From contig NZ_MKGQ01000004.1 of the NCBI RefSeq assembly GCF_001908105.1, positions 1 through 53,608 of the forward strand: DNA of 53,608 bases. The letters are read 5' to 3'. Source of the stretch: Xenorhabdus eapokensis. Its GTDB lineage: Bacteria > Pseudomonadota > Gammaproteobacteria > Enterobacterales > Enterobacteriaceae. Below are positions 1 through 7,927 of this stretch, piece by piece. The position numbers and the translations under genes are program-made. The notes under the pieces were generated by a model. That model did not search any database. It saw only the letters and a program-made list of their open reading frames with translations, and was not told the DNA's origin. How positions within the stretch are numbered: position 1 is the stretch's first letter; each line of letters begins with the position of its first letter.

Positions 1-309
1 AATGAGGTTCAAGCAGGCTCCAGGCGCGATCTGAAATATCGTGGCGGCGGTGTGCAGGTGTACTCATGGTTAATCGACTCTTATGATGGAATGATGGGGC
101 ATTATTATTGCACGAAATTTCTCATGACGACACCATCTAGCGTATTCCATAAAGATTTTGATAACATTGTTCTTGGCATGATGAGCTGGAGTAATGGTTT
201 TTTCGCGAAGACAATGATACCAGATCATCATGCTGTTCAAATTCCCCTCACAAAACGTCAACACGCCCTAAATAGGATGAAAAATAAATTGCGTTATTAT
301 CATTCATAA
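1..309 (+). CDS. C-terminal fragment of an unrecognised protein (5' end outside window)
   Basis: The frame is open from the first base to a TAA at 307-309, about 102 codons, so the true start lies outside the window. GTG at 52 is only the first internal start-like codon. The translated piece is rich in Tyr, His and Met and has a Gly-rich GGGVQVYSW stretch; I recognise no family. The next recognisable sequence is a potA fragment and then a decayed hipBA locus, so this may also be a gene remnant. It could be a real C-terminus or a decayed end; the upstream sequence would decide. Confidence 0.3.
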   Translation, partial: NEVQAGSRRDLKYRGGGVQVYSWLIDSYDGMMGHYYCTKFLMTTPSSVFHKDFDNIVLGMMSWSNGFFAKTMIPDHHAVQIPLTKRQHALNRMKNKLRYYHS

Positions 310-462
310 GATAATCATAACCAATAGCATATTGTCACTGTTTCGGCTTTCAATTTGGGCTTACTGCGTTTATGATTCTGCTAGTTAACACAGTCTTTTC
401 CCGTGGCGGCTCTATCTGCATTATTCCAAAGGATAAATGATAGTACAAATGACTGAGCCCCC

Positions 463-681
463 CTAACACCGCTCGTTGAACTGAAAGCCTTGAGTAAGGG
501 CTTCGGCGGTAAACAAGTTATTTTACAGCTCGATCTGACAATCAATGATGGCGAGTTCCTGACCATTATTGGGACATCCAGTTGTGGCAAAACCACAGTA
601 CTCCGTCTGATAGCAGGGCTAGAAGATGCAGATAGCGGCAAAATTTTATTGGAAGGGCAGAAATTACTACCTTCTTGGTAG
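463..681 (+). pseudogene. potA: potA fragment (spermidine/putrescine ABC transporter ATPase, N-terminal part)
   Basis: The reading frame encodes the first 70 or so residues of a PotA-type ATPase: [18 protein letters not shown], then the Walker A region and [18 protein letters not shown], ending at TAG 679-681. PotA is normally about 370 residues and energises polyamine import. Everything after the first sixth of the protein is absent, including Q-loop, signature motif and Walker B. Walker A reads GTSSCGKT instead of the usual GPSGCGKT. No ATG lies in frame upstream; a TGA occurs at 454-456. No potBCD genes are adjacent. This is a remnant and cannot make a working ATPase. Confidence 0.7.
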
Positions 682-726
682 AGCTGGATGGCACCAACGC
701 AATCCCTCCCAACACTAACTAAGAGA

Positions 727-881
727 TCAAAATAGATGCTTACTGGCTATATGAAATCTGGCTTGCATACGGGCTATAATTTCACTGGAGTTCGGTAGTA
801 AGTTATCGAAAAAATTAAATACTTCCTGACCTACAAGGTGCCTACTCCCAATCCATTCAATACAACGGTCAACTTGTTCAT
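727..881 (-). pseudogene. hipA: hipA remnant (HipA-type kinase toxin)
   Basis: Directly after the hipB stop, ATG at 881-879 opens a HipA-like N-terminus (MNKLTVVLNGLGVGTL), which hits TAG after 16 codons near 833. In another frame, after an apparent deletion, comes a recognisable HipA segment, QEVFNFFDNLLPNSSEI followed by IARMQARFHIASKHLF, ending at TGA 727-729. E. coli HipA has FNFFDNLLPDS at the matching place. HipA kinases phosphorylate glutamyl-tRNA synthetase and cause persistence. Only about 50 of roughly 440 residues remain and no kinase core is present, so no toxin can be made. Confidence 0.65.
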
Positions 882-1132
882 TTACCACTCCCTTGTCCAA
901 CCACTATTTGGCTTTGTTGAGGCATTATGCTCTGTAACTTGTAGCCCTAAATCTAGTACTGAGAGTAGCTTGAACAACGTTTCCAGTTTGCTTTTTTCAG
1001 GACTGTTCTCAAATCCAGAAACCGTACTTTGCTTTATTCCAAGTCGATCAGCCGTCTCTTTTTGGGTTAGACGCATTTTTTACGTTGCTCCCGCATTGCC
1101 ACAGAAAGTGTTTGTGGTGATGTGATCTTCAT
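882..1132 (-). pseudogene. hipB: hipB-like antitoxin, frameshifted near its N-terminus
   Basis: The main frame gives an Xre-type helix-turn-helix, MRLTQKETADRLGIKQSTVS then GFENSPEKSKLETLFKLLS, and ends TREW, like the LEW end of E. coli HipB. The conserved N-terminus (MKITSPQTLSVAMREQRKK) is present from ATG 1132 but in the neighbouring frame. One base at a run of six A (around 1076-1081) joins the two; in the sequence as given the first frame stops three codons later. A purine-rich GGGGA precedes ATG 1132. An internal start at 1076 would lose only the leading arm, so a shortened DNA-binding protein is possible. The hipA toxin next to it is destroyed. Confidence 0.65.
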
Positions 1133-1135
1133 AAA

Positions 1136-1153
1136 TATCCCCTATAGAGGATA
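1136..1153. promoter_or_regulatory. HipB operator, perfect match
   Basis: TATCC-N8-GGATA lies just upstream of the hipB-like start. This is the operator described for E. coli HipB, which binds TATCC(N8)GGATA and represses its own operon. Its position between the gene and its expected promoter fits autoregulation. Confidence 0.7.
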
Positions 1154-1162
1154 AATACAACA

Positions 1163-1180
1163 TATCCTCTACAAGTTATA
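1163..1180. promoter_or_regulatory. second, imperfect HipB operator
   Basis: TATCC-N8-TTATA lies 27 bp from the first operator (start to start). The left half is perfect and the right half has two mismatches to GGATA. E. coli hipBA also has several operators in tandem. Confidence 0.45.
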
Positions 1181-1304
1181 CAGCGGGTTATTACAACCAA
1201 ATGAGTTCCCCCGCCAATATAATTATGGATTGATATCTAATGATGCAGAAAGGCTATTTGAGAAATAACGCTATTATCAGCCAGACGCTTTAAATAATCA
1301 TTAC

Positions 1305-2828
1305 TTACAACGTCGGATAAATCCCCGGCCCAATCGGCAACCCAGCAAAATACCATCCTACTAACAACACTATCCAAACAGCATAAAACACCAGTGGATA
1401 AGGCAATATTAAGGTGTAATAAGTGCCTAACTGGGCATTTTTATAATAACGCTGGAGAAATCCCAGGAAGAGCGGTACAAAAGGTGATAACGGTGCTAAG
1501 GGCAAGACAGCGGAATCGGAAATACGGAAGACTATTTGGGCAAAAGCAGGATGAAAGCCCAGCAAGACAAACATCGGCACAAAAATCGGCGCCAGAATCG
1601 ACCAGATGGCCGAGCCACTCGCGATAAACATACACAGGAAAGAGGATAAGAACATTAACCCGATGAAAGCCGGAACACCTGTCACTCCTAAGGTTTCCAG
1701 TATGTCGGTTAACCCTATCGCCATAAATTTGCCCATATTGCTCCAGTTAAAGAAAGCAACAAATTGCGCCAAAGGGAAGACCATAATGAAAAACCCCGCC
1801 ATGCTTTTCATGGGATCAACCAGCAGCTCAGGAATATCATTAGGTTTTTTTATCTGTTTTATGGAAACACCATAGGTAATCGAAACCACAAAGAAAAACA
1901 GGATAATGACAGGCACGATCCCTTTTATAAATGGCGATGGAATAATGGTTCCGGTCTGTGGATCACGCAGTAAGGCATTTTCAGGGACGACCAATAACGC
2001 AATAATTCCAATGAAAACTAACGCTGATAGACCACTCATCAACAATCCACGGTTCTGTTGTGAAGTGAGTTTTTCCAGCTTCTCATTGTGATCACCTTTC
2101 CAGGCGGGGAGACGTGGCTCGACAAATTTATCCGTTAAAATTGCTCCTGCAATTGTCAGGACAATCACCGACGTTGCCATAAAATACCAGTTATCAATAA
2201 CACTGACTTGTAAATCAGGATCAAGTATTTTGGCTGCTTCTGTGCTGATACCCGATAACAGAACATCGGTTGTCACAATCAATAGGTTCGCAGTAAATCC
2301 CGAAGCGACTCCCGCAATCGCAGCCAGTAATCCCGCAACGGGATGTCGACCTACTGCAATAAAAATCAACGCCCCTAACGGTGGCATGATAACAAGCGCA
2401 GCATCCGACGAAATATGGCTAAAAAAGGCAATAAATAGCACCATGTAACTGGCATAACGTTGATTAATACCAGAAGCCATTTTGTACATCAGGGCTTGCA
2501 ATAACCCGACTTTTTCCGCAAGTCCCGCACCAATAACCAAAGCTAATATGGCTCCAAGTGGGGCAAAGCTACTAAAATTTTTAACGATATTCGGTAAGAT
2601 CCACTGTAATCCTTCAGCACCCAATAAATTTTTAACTCTGATAAGTTCTCCATTGGTGGGATTTTTTACACTTAAATCAAACCAGGAAAAAATAGCCGTC
2701 GCTATCATTAATACAGCGGTTAAATAAACGAATAAAACAAAAGGATTTGGAATTTTATTTCCGATTCTTTCAATCCAACCAAGAATACGCCCCGGACTTT
2801 TATTTACAGGAATAGTTACTTCACTCAT
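1305..2828 (-). CDS. abgT: p-aminobenzoyl-glutamate transporter AbgT
   Basis: AbgT-family inner-membrane carrier that imports p-aminobenzoyl-glutamate, a folate breakdown product. The 507 residues match E. coli AbgT (508) along the whole length: GWIERIGNKIPNPFVLFVY near the start, FAPLGAILALVIGAGLAEKVG, the ASYMVLFIAFFSHISSDAAL segment, and GLPIGPGIYP at the end. Many hydrophobic segments are visible. I chose ATG 2828 (MSEVTIPV) over the longer frame from 2879 because AAGGA sits about 8 bases before it and the extension would run back towards abgA. It lies 40 bases downstream of abgA on the same strand, so the two probably form one transcript controlled by divergent abgR. Confidence 0.93.
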   Translation of the reverse strand: MSEVTIPVNKSPGRILGWIERIGNKIPNPFVLFVYLTAVLMIATAIFSWFDLSVKNPTNGELIRVKNLLGAEGLQWILPNIVKNFSSFAPLGAILALVIGAGLAEKVGLLQALMYKMASGINQRYASYMVLFIAFFSHISSDAALVIMPPLGALIFIAVGRHPVAGLLAAIAGVASGFTANLLIVTTDVLLSGISTEAAKILDPDLQVSVIDNWYFMATSVIVLTIAGAILTDKFVEPRLPAWKGDHNEKLEKLTSQQNRGLLMSGLSALVFIGIIALLVVPENALLRDPQTGTIIPSPFIKGIVPVIILFFFVVSITYGVSIKQIKKPNDIPELLVDPMKSMAGFFIMVFPLAQFVAFFNWSNMGKFMAIGLTDILETLGVTGVPAFIGLMFLSSFLCMFIASGSAIWSILAPIFVPMFVLLGFHPAFAQIVFRISDSAVLPLAPLSPFVPLFLGFLQRYYKNAQLGTYYTLILPYPLVFYAVWIVLLVGWYFAGLPIGPGIYPTL

Positions 2829-2868
2829 CGTTATTTCCTTTGTGCTTGCTGTTGTTATTATTTTGTCA

Positions 2869-4191
2869 TCAGGTAGCATCGAAATAAGGGAGATGCAGGG
2901 CGATAGTCGCCAAGGTTTTTACTGCGGTTGTCATCACATTTTCATCAAAGTCAAACCGCTCATTATGGTGACCCGCGCTCAGTTCTGCGCCGAAAATCAG
3001 GTAGGTAGCTTGACCGCCATTCGCTTTGACACGTTCCATAAAATAGGTCGCGTCCTCCGAACCCGCAGGTTGCTGACGGCTTTTGACAACAGATGAAAGC
3101 TCTGGAATATATTGTCGGGTTTGTTGATCAATAAAATCGACCCATGCAGGGCTAGGTGGGCTACTTTGCGCAGCGCCCATTAACGCTATTTCATATTCAA
3201 CACCCTGCATTTTTGCCGCCCCATCAATAATATTCAGGGCTTGATGGTAGACAAAATTATTGATTTCATTGGTTTTGCCACGTGTTTCTACTTTCATTAA
3301 GGCATAGTCAGGGATAACGTTACGGCCAATGCCTGCCCGCAATACTCCGACGTTGATGCGTGAACTACCCTCACTGTGGTGAGCAATTGCCTGTAACCCT
3401 AAAACTGCGTGAGCAGCGGCCAACAACGCATTTTTTCCATCTTCAGGTTTGGCGCCAGAATGGGCAGCAACGCCACGATAAGTGACATCGATTTTGGTCG
3501 TAGCAAAAAAATTATCACTCCCGCAGACCAGTTCTCCCTGAGGCACGCCAAGGCCGATATGAAGGGCGATAAATAAATCAACATCATCAACAACTCCCGC
3601 TTCCACCATGGATTTTGCCCCACGGGTTCCCTCTTCCGCAGGCTGAAAAATCAGTTTTATTTTTCCTGTCAGTTGGCTTTCATATTTTTTCAAGATATGA
3701 GCAAGCCCCAGGCCGATTGCTGTATGACCATCGTGCCCACAGGCATGCATCATATTTGCGTTGCAAGAGGAAAAACCTTCCGCGTAAGGGAGATGTCGAT
3801 GAGTTTGCGCCTCATTCTGGTCAAGGGCATCCATATCAACCCGAAAAGCCAGCGTTGGCCCAGGCTTTCCTGTATCGAGTGTCGCCACAATACCCGTAAA
3901 GCCACCGGAAAAATGAGGCAGCCAGGCAGTCAAAGCACCTTGCTTAATCGCGCGCTGTTCCTGTGCTTGCAATGCCTGCTCCGGCGGTACGCCCATTCGA
4001 GCGTCTGCTTTGATAACCTCTTTTCCCATTTTTAGGCTATAACCTAAACGATGCAGTTCATCTGCCACGATAGTTGCGGTTCTGAATTCGAACCAACCTG
4101 ACTCAGCAAACTGATGAAAATCACGGCGCCAGCTTTGTAATTTCCCGGCAATTTGCTGAATAGATTCGCTTAATAAAATATCCATAGTCAT
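2869..4191 (-). CDS. abgA: p-aminobenzoyl-glutamate hydrolase subunit A (M20 peptidase)
   Basis: M20-family metallo-amidohydrolase that splits p-aminobenzoyl-glutamate into p-aminobenzoate and glutamate. At 440 residues it is collinear with E. coli AbgA (436). Visible motifs are FRVDMDAL, MMHACGHDGHTAIGLGLAH (metal ligands), FQPAEEGTRGA, AAHSGAKPEDGKNALLAAAHA and GHHNERFDFDE. It starts at ATG 4191 with AGAGAT just upstream. In E. coli the enzyme is an AbgA-AbgB heterodimer encoded as abgABT; here abgT follows directly and no abgB is present. Either abgB is elsewhere or AbgA works alone. Confidence 0.9.
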   Translation of the reverse strand: MTMDILLSESIQQIAGKLQSWRRDFHQFAESGWFEFRTATIVADELHRLGYSLKMGKEVIKADARMGVPPEQALQAQEQRAIKQGALTAWLPHFSGGFTGIVATLDTGKPGPTLAFRVDMDALDQNEAQTHRHLPYAEGFSSCNANMMHACGHDGHTAIGLGLAHILKKYESQLTGKIKLIFQPAEEGTRGAKSMVEAGVVDDVDLFIALHIGLGVPQGELVCGSDNFFATTKIDVTYRGVAAHSGAKPEDGKNALLAAAHAVLGLQAIAHHSEGSSRINVGVLRAGIGRNVIPDYALMKVETRGKTNEINNFVYHQALNIIDGAAKMQGVEYEIALMGAAQSSPPSPAWVDFIDQQTRQYIPELSSVVKSRQQPAGSEDATYFMERVKANGGQATYLIFGAELSAGHHNERFDFDENVMTTAVKTLATIALHLPYFDAT

Positions 4192-4447
4192 TATCTCTTT
4201 TAGTTGTCTAAAAAGATGGAGAGTGTTTTGCTTTATTTCATCAACATTGATTCACGTTAATAAATAAAGTTAATCCGATTCCAATTAAATTATTTCCATT
4301 TAATTATGAGAATAATTAATAAATATGTTCATTCTCTAACGTGGAACCTATTTTTATTACTCCACTCTAATGTAGACAGTAAATTCCATTTAAATAAGAT
4401 ACAATTAACTTTTCCTATATAATTAAAAGTTATCGCAAGAGAAAAAA
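4192..4447. promoter_or_regulatory. divergent abgA / abgR intergenic region
   Basis: This AT-rich 256-base gap separates divergent abgA and abgR, the usual place for a LysR-type regulator to bind and control both itself and its target operon. Several TTAAT/ATTAA-rich stretches are present but I cannot fix an individual operator or promoter. Confidence 0.4.
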
Positions 4448-5347
4448 ATGACGACACCAATAAAACTCAATCAACTGCGTGCTTTTGTTGAAATCAACCG
4501 TCACGGCAGTATCAGAGCTGCCAGTCGTTTTCTGTCACTCTCCCAACCTGCTTTAACGAAAGCAATACGTGAGTTGGAGGATGTGCTCGGTACAAAATTA
4601 TTTATCCGTAGTAATCAAGGTATTCATTTAACCGAATGTGGTAAAGGTTTTCTACAACGTGCCAGCTTAATACTTGAAGAGCTTAGGATTGCTCAGGAAG
4701 ATATTCAACAACGTATTGGATTAATTGGTGGTGTTGTTAATATTGGTGTTGCCGGCAGTATTACGCGTACCATTATGCCAAAGGTCATTACACAGTTTCA
4801 TCGTGATTACCCGACAATAAAATTAAGAATTGTAGAGGGTCAATTATTGACAATGTTGCCTCAACTCAGGCAAGGTGAATTGAATTTCACCGTAAATACT
4901 TATTATCCCGGCAATCTGGATGCAGAATTTAATGTCGAAAAACTGATGGAAAAAGAGTACAAAGTCATTGTACGAAAAGGACATCCCAAAGCGAATGCCA
5001 CTTCTTTGGAGGAATTAGTGGATTGTGACTGGACTATGCCAACACCAAAAGGCACTTATTATCACCGATTATTTGAGAATTTTTCATCTCTGAATAAACC
5101 CCCTATCTTTAGTGTTACATGTGAAACATTGATGTCTTGTATGAGCTTAGTCGCTGAAAGTGATTTTTTAACGATTGTGGCGGTAGATGTCGTTAATGAG
5201 GCTTTATTTGCTCAGCAATTTGTCGCTTTAAACCTTAAAGAACAATTGCCGTTTGCAACTTTTGGACTTATTCAACGCAGGGATACAAAGCTCACTCCCG
5301 CAGGAGAACATTTAGCGAAGCTTTTTCGGATGTATTGTCGTGATTGA
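4448..5347 (+). CDS. abgR: LysR-family regulator AbgR
   Basis: LysR-type transcription factor of 299 residues. The N-terminal winged helix-turn-helix is clear (LRAFVEINRHGSIRAASRFL then LSLSQPALTKAIRELE), followed by a periplasmic-binding-protein-like effector domain with the AbgR-like stretches LEELRIAQEDIQQR, LRQGELNFTVNTYY and DWTMPTPKGTYYH. The divergent position next to abgA-abgT and similarity to E. coli AbgR along the chain make it the likely regulator of those genes. The ligand is presumably a p-aminobenzoyl-glutamate-related compound (inference). The upstream ribosome site is weak (AAGAGA). Confidence 0.88.
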   Translation: MTTPIKLNQLRAFVEINRHGSIRAASRFLSLSQPALTKAIRELEDVLGTKLFIRSNQGIHLTECGKGFLQRASLILEELRIAQEDIQQRIGLIGGVVNIGVAGSITRTIMPKVITQFHRDYPTIKLRIVEGQLLTMLPQLRQGELNFTVNTYYPGNLDAEFNVEKLMEKEYKVIVRKGHPKANATSLEELVDCDWTMPTPKGTYYHRLFENFSSLNKPPIFSVTCETLMSCMSLVAESDFLTIVAVDVVNEALFAQQFVALNLKEQLPFATFGLIQRRDTKLTPAGEHLAKLFRMYCRD

Positions 5348-5441
5348 TTTTTAATTGCATCTGCTACATCGGCAAATAATTCTGTTAGTTTATCCATTTA
5401 ATGTACTTTTTCCACATGATGAAAATAATTTACATAAGTAA

Positions 5442-5969
5442 CTACCGAATAAGTTCCCATTTATCAAATTGCTCCTTAATTTCTTTAATGGATGTCAGTT
5501 TGATCTTGGGTGTGGTCACTTGTTCAAATAAGTCCGCATAACGTTTTCTGCTCTTTGGTGCGACAACGGAAATATGATGGATCATTTTCCATTTGATACT
5601 ATCCCTATTACCTTCCAGACCACCATAGCGATCGCGTTGGAATAGTGTTCTATTGACATAACGGAGCAGGCTTGAGGGTGTTGAGACATCCAATAAAATC
5701 ATCCCTGTTGCTCTGGATAACCGTTGTGGTAAACATTTTCTATAATTCCCATCTATCACCCAATTCTCTTCTTCTATTGCCATATCATGCAATGAGATGA
5801 ATTCATCTACAGAACGTTCTTGCCAGTTTGTATTGGGTAAATGAAAAAGCTGATCCAGATGAATGACCTTCAAGTTACACTTCCTTGAGATAGCATTAGC
5901 AAGTGTAGATTTACCGCTATTTGAAGGCCCCATAATGCAAATTCTATTGCCTAAATCTGAAAGTTTCAT
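5442..5969 (-). CDS. P-loop adenylate-kinase-like protein (FlaR / topology modulation family)
   Basis: Small P-loop NTPase of 175 residues. The start MKLSDLGNRICIMGPSNSGK holds a Walker A loop (GPSNSGKST), followed by HLDQLFHLPNTNWQERS, DEFI, WVIDGNY and an Arg-rich lid-like segment (RDRYGGLEGNR). This layout is typical of the family annotated as topology modulation protein FlaR or AAA-family ATPase, related to adenylate kinases; its substrate is unknown. I chose ATG 5969 over 5996 because the conserved start is MKLSDLGNRI and GGTGA lies upstream. It stands alone, with abgR upstream on the other strand and the tRNA on its far side. Confidence 0.7.
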   Translation of the reverse strand: MKLSDLGNRICIMGPSNSGKSTLANAISRKCNLKVIHLDQLFHLPNTNWQERSVDEFISLHDMAIEEENWVIDGNYRKCLPQRLSRATGMILLDVSTPSSLLRYVNRTLFQRDRYGGLEGNRDSIKWKMIHHISVVAPKSRKRYADLFEQVTTPKIKLTSIKEIKEQFDKWELIR

Positions 5970-6121
5970 TACATTCACCAGTAGTAATAGCGTCAATTTT
6001 TGTTATCGAGATGAGAGCATTCGCTCACTTACATTAATGAAGCTATGGTATGAGTAAACTCATAATGATATTGATGACCAGAATTCTTATAGAAGCTTTG
6101 CAATACGTGAATTTCAGACAT

Positions 6122-6153
6122 AAAAAAAGACGCTTCTTTTTATTGAGCGTCTT
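6122..6153 (-). terminator. rho-independent terminator of tRNA-Leu
   Basis: On the minus strand AAGACGCT ... AGCGTCTT forms an 8-bp stem followed by a run of T, directly after the tRNA 3' end. Confidence 0.85.
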
Positions 6154-6161
6154 AATTTATA

Positions 6162-6246
6162 TGGTGCCGAAGGCCGGACTCGAACCGGCACACCCGAAGG
6201 CGGTTGATTTTGAATCAACTGCGTCTACCGATTTCGCCACTTCGGC
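6162..6246 (-). tRNA. leuX: tRNA-Leu (anticodon CAA)
   Basis: An 85-base class II tRNA on the minus strand. It begins GCCGAAGTGG, has the D-arm AAATCGGTAGACG, an anticodon stem GTTGA/TCAAC around loop TTCAAAA (anticodon CAA, reads UUG), a long variable arm, the T-arm GGTTCGAGTCC and an encoded 3' CCA. The body is nearly the same as E. coli leuX, differing mainly in the variable arm. leuX is a known island insertion site in enterobacteria, but no integrase lies next to it here. Confidence 0.95.
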
Positions 6247-6273
6247 ACTGAAATGGTTCGGAGAACGGGGGCC

Positions 6274-6301
6274 ATTATACCTGTCAGAAGCGCATTCGCA
6301 A
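6274..6301 (-). promoter_or_regulatory. leuX promoter
   Basis: On the minus strand TTGCGA (6301-6296) and a perfect TATAAT (6279-6274) are 16 bases apart. They are followed by a GC-rich discriminator GGCCCCCG, as in stringently controlled stable-RNA promoters, about 28 bases before the mature tRNA. Confidence 0.75.
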
Positions 6302-6509
6302 CACTTATCCTTTCGATTTTGTTCAAGTGCCGAAAAAAGAATCGCTTATTCTGTTTTTTCACCAGACCTTTCCCCGTAACGCTTAAAATCCAACCATCTT
6401 TTCCACCACACCCCACCAATTCCTCCTCACACAATTCCTTCCAACCAATAGACAATCCATAAGCTCCTTATATAATTCAAAACAATACACTGCTATGAGG
6501 GAAATTATC

Positions 6510-6596
6510 ATGACTATTATCAGTTGGATTTTTACAGGTATCCTGTTGGGTGTCGTTATTGGTGCCATTATGGCGATTTTTAAGAAAAACAAATAA
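6510..6596 (+). CDS. 28-residue single-span membrane peptide
   Basis: A short frame that standard gene finders would skip: ATG 6510, AGGG about 9 bases upstream, TAA at 6594-6596. The peptide MTIISWIFTGILLGVVIGAI is followed by MAIFKKNK. It is one hydrophobic helix with a G-x3-G-x3-G face and a positively charged C-terminus (KKNK), so an inner-membrane topology with the tail in the cytoplasm is likely. It ends 46 bases before ampH on the same strand. Its composition (few synonymous constraints visible) does not prove coding, but the ribosome site, clean hydrophobic span and charged tail are convincing. I do not recognise it as a named small protein. Confidence 0.55.
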   Translation: MTIISWIFTGILLGVVIGAIMAIFKKNK

Positions 6597-6642
6597 CTGC
6601 TTTATTTCCCACTTGAATGCTCCCTGATTGGTTAATCCAAAA

Positions 6643-7848
6643 ATGAAAAAACGGCTATATAAACTGTGTGCAGTTTCTGTCATGGCATGGGCGATTTCAG
6701 CTTGTGCCGATTCTGGTCATTCACACCAGAAAAAATTTCAGCAATCCAATGCGCAACCTGCAAAATGGGAAGTGTTCGAGAGTAATGACAATATCAGGAA
6801 AATGGCTACAGCATTGGTCGATCAGTATTCTCAATCCATCTTCGAAGAAGGTAATCCTTTGGGAATGGCGATGGTGGTTATCGATAATAATCAAGTCATA
6901 CATCGCAGTTTTGGAGAAACTTATCCAGGGAGCGGCGTTCGGCCACGGCAGGACTCTTTGATTCGTATTGCTTCTATTACCAAATTGATGACCAGCGAGG
7001 TCATGGTGAAGCTGGCACAGAGGAAACACCTCAAAATTACCGATCCATTGCAGAAATACACTTATTACGGTGTCCATGTGCCGAACTACGGCACAGGTCA
7101 ACCAATTCTCTTGTATCATCTGGCGAGTCATACCAGCGGATTGCCACGGGAACAGCCTGGTGGAAAATGGGGACGCCCTGTATTTATTTGGCCGACCCAA
7201 TCGAACCGTTGGGCTTGGCTGAAAACCGCCAAAATAGATACCACGCCCGGCACGACGGCTTCGTATTCCAATCTGGCCTATGATTTATTGGCTGATGCCC
7301 TTTCTAAAGCAACGGGAAAACCCTATTCCCGTCTGCTGCAAGAGGAGATTACTTATCCTTATCGCATGAAAGATACGACGCTGACGCCCACGCCATCCCA
7401 ATGTACCCGCTTGATGGCAGGGGTTAAATCCAGCCCGTGCGTAAATACTATTGCTGCTGCGGGCAGTGGCGGGGTTTATTCCACTCCCGCCGATATGCAG
7501 CGCTGGATGCAACAGTTTTTATCTTCCCATAATCAGTTAAGGAAACAGACTGCCAGCCGTGAACAAGGTATCTACTTTAAGCGTGCCGATCTGAAATCAA
7601 TCAAAGGGATGGATGTTGCGGGTCAGGCGGATGGTATCGGTCTTGGCTGGGTATATATGGATGCCGAAGGTATTTATCAGAAAACAGGCGGCGGCGGTGG
7701 ATTTAATACCTATATGGCAATGATCCCTGAACGCAATATCGGCGTATTTGTGGTGATGACGCGCAAGGAGCAAAGTAAATTTAGTCACGTGACAAGTGGA
7801 GTTAATGAATTGGTTGCCGCATTGGCGCGCAATCATAATCAAATTTAG
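6643..7848 (+). CDS. ampH: AmpH-type D-Ala-D-Ala carboxypeptidase/endopeptidase, probable lipoprotein
   Basis: Serine hydrolase of the class C beta-lactamase/DD-peptidase fold that trims peptidoglycan peptides. Catalytic motifs are present: SITK (S-x-x-K), YSN in ASYSNLAYDLLADALSKATG, and KTGGGGG near the C-terminus. Long stretches match E. coli AmpH (HTSGLPREQPGG, GSGGVYSTPADMQRWMQQ). I chose ATG 6643 (MKKRLYKL) over TTG 6628 because it opens a proper signal peptide. That peptide ends in the lipobox ISAC followed by Ala-Asp-Ser, which predicts a lipidated, outer-membrane-anchored protein. No clear Shine-Dalgarno precedes it; translation may be coupled to the small peptide upstream. Confidence 0.88.
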   Translation: MKKRLYKLCAVSVMAWAISACADSGHSHQKKFQQSNAQPAKWEVFESNDNIRKMATALVDQYSQSIFEEGNPLGMAMVVIDNNQVIHRSFGETYPGSGVRPRQDSLIRIASITKLMTSEVMVKLAQRKHLKITDPLQKYTYYGVHVPNYGTGQPILLYHLASHTSGLPREQPGGKWGRPVFIWPTQSNRWAWLKTAKIDTTPGTTASYSNLAYDLLADALSKATGKPYSRLLQEEITYPYRMKDTTLTPTPSQCTRLMAGVKSSPCVNTIAAAGSGGVYSTPADMQRWMQQFLSSHNQLRKQTASREQGIYFKRADLKSIKGMDVAGQADGIGLGWVYMDAEGIYQKTGGGGGFNTYMAMIPERNIGVFVVMTRKEQSKFSHVTSGVNELVAALARNHNQI

Positions 7849-7864
7849 TTTCGTTAAGATAGGA

Positions 7865-7894
7865 ATCGCCTCCACTATTGAAGGTGGAGGCGAT
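7865..7894. terminator. bidirectional terminator between ampH and lptG
   Basis: ATCGCCTCCAC and GTGGAGGCGAT form an 11-bp perfect stem between two convergent genes. T-rich tracts flank it weakly on both sides. Confidence 0.7.
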
Positions 7895-7927
7895 AGATAC
7901 ATTTGATTATTTATCAGGTTATTATCG

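Noticed and set aside
1076..1081. Programmed frameshift in hipB at the run of six A
   Set aside because: Possible, but the neighbouring hipA is shredded, so ordinary decay or a sequencing slip is simpler. Kept only as a question in the findings.
838..1125. 95-residue plus-strand frame
   Set aside because: It is the antisense of the hipB-like sequence, which has real helix-turn-helix similarity on the minus strand.
6162..6246. leuX as the attachment site of an integrated island here
   Set aside because: No integrase gene and no duplicated tRNA 3' end were found nearby in the window.
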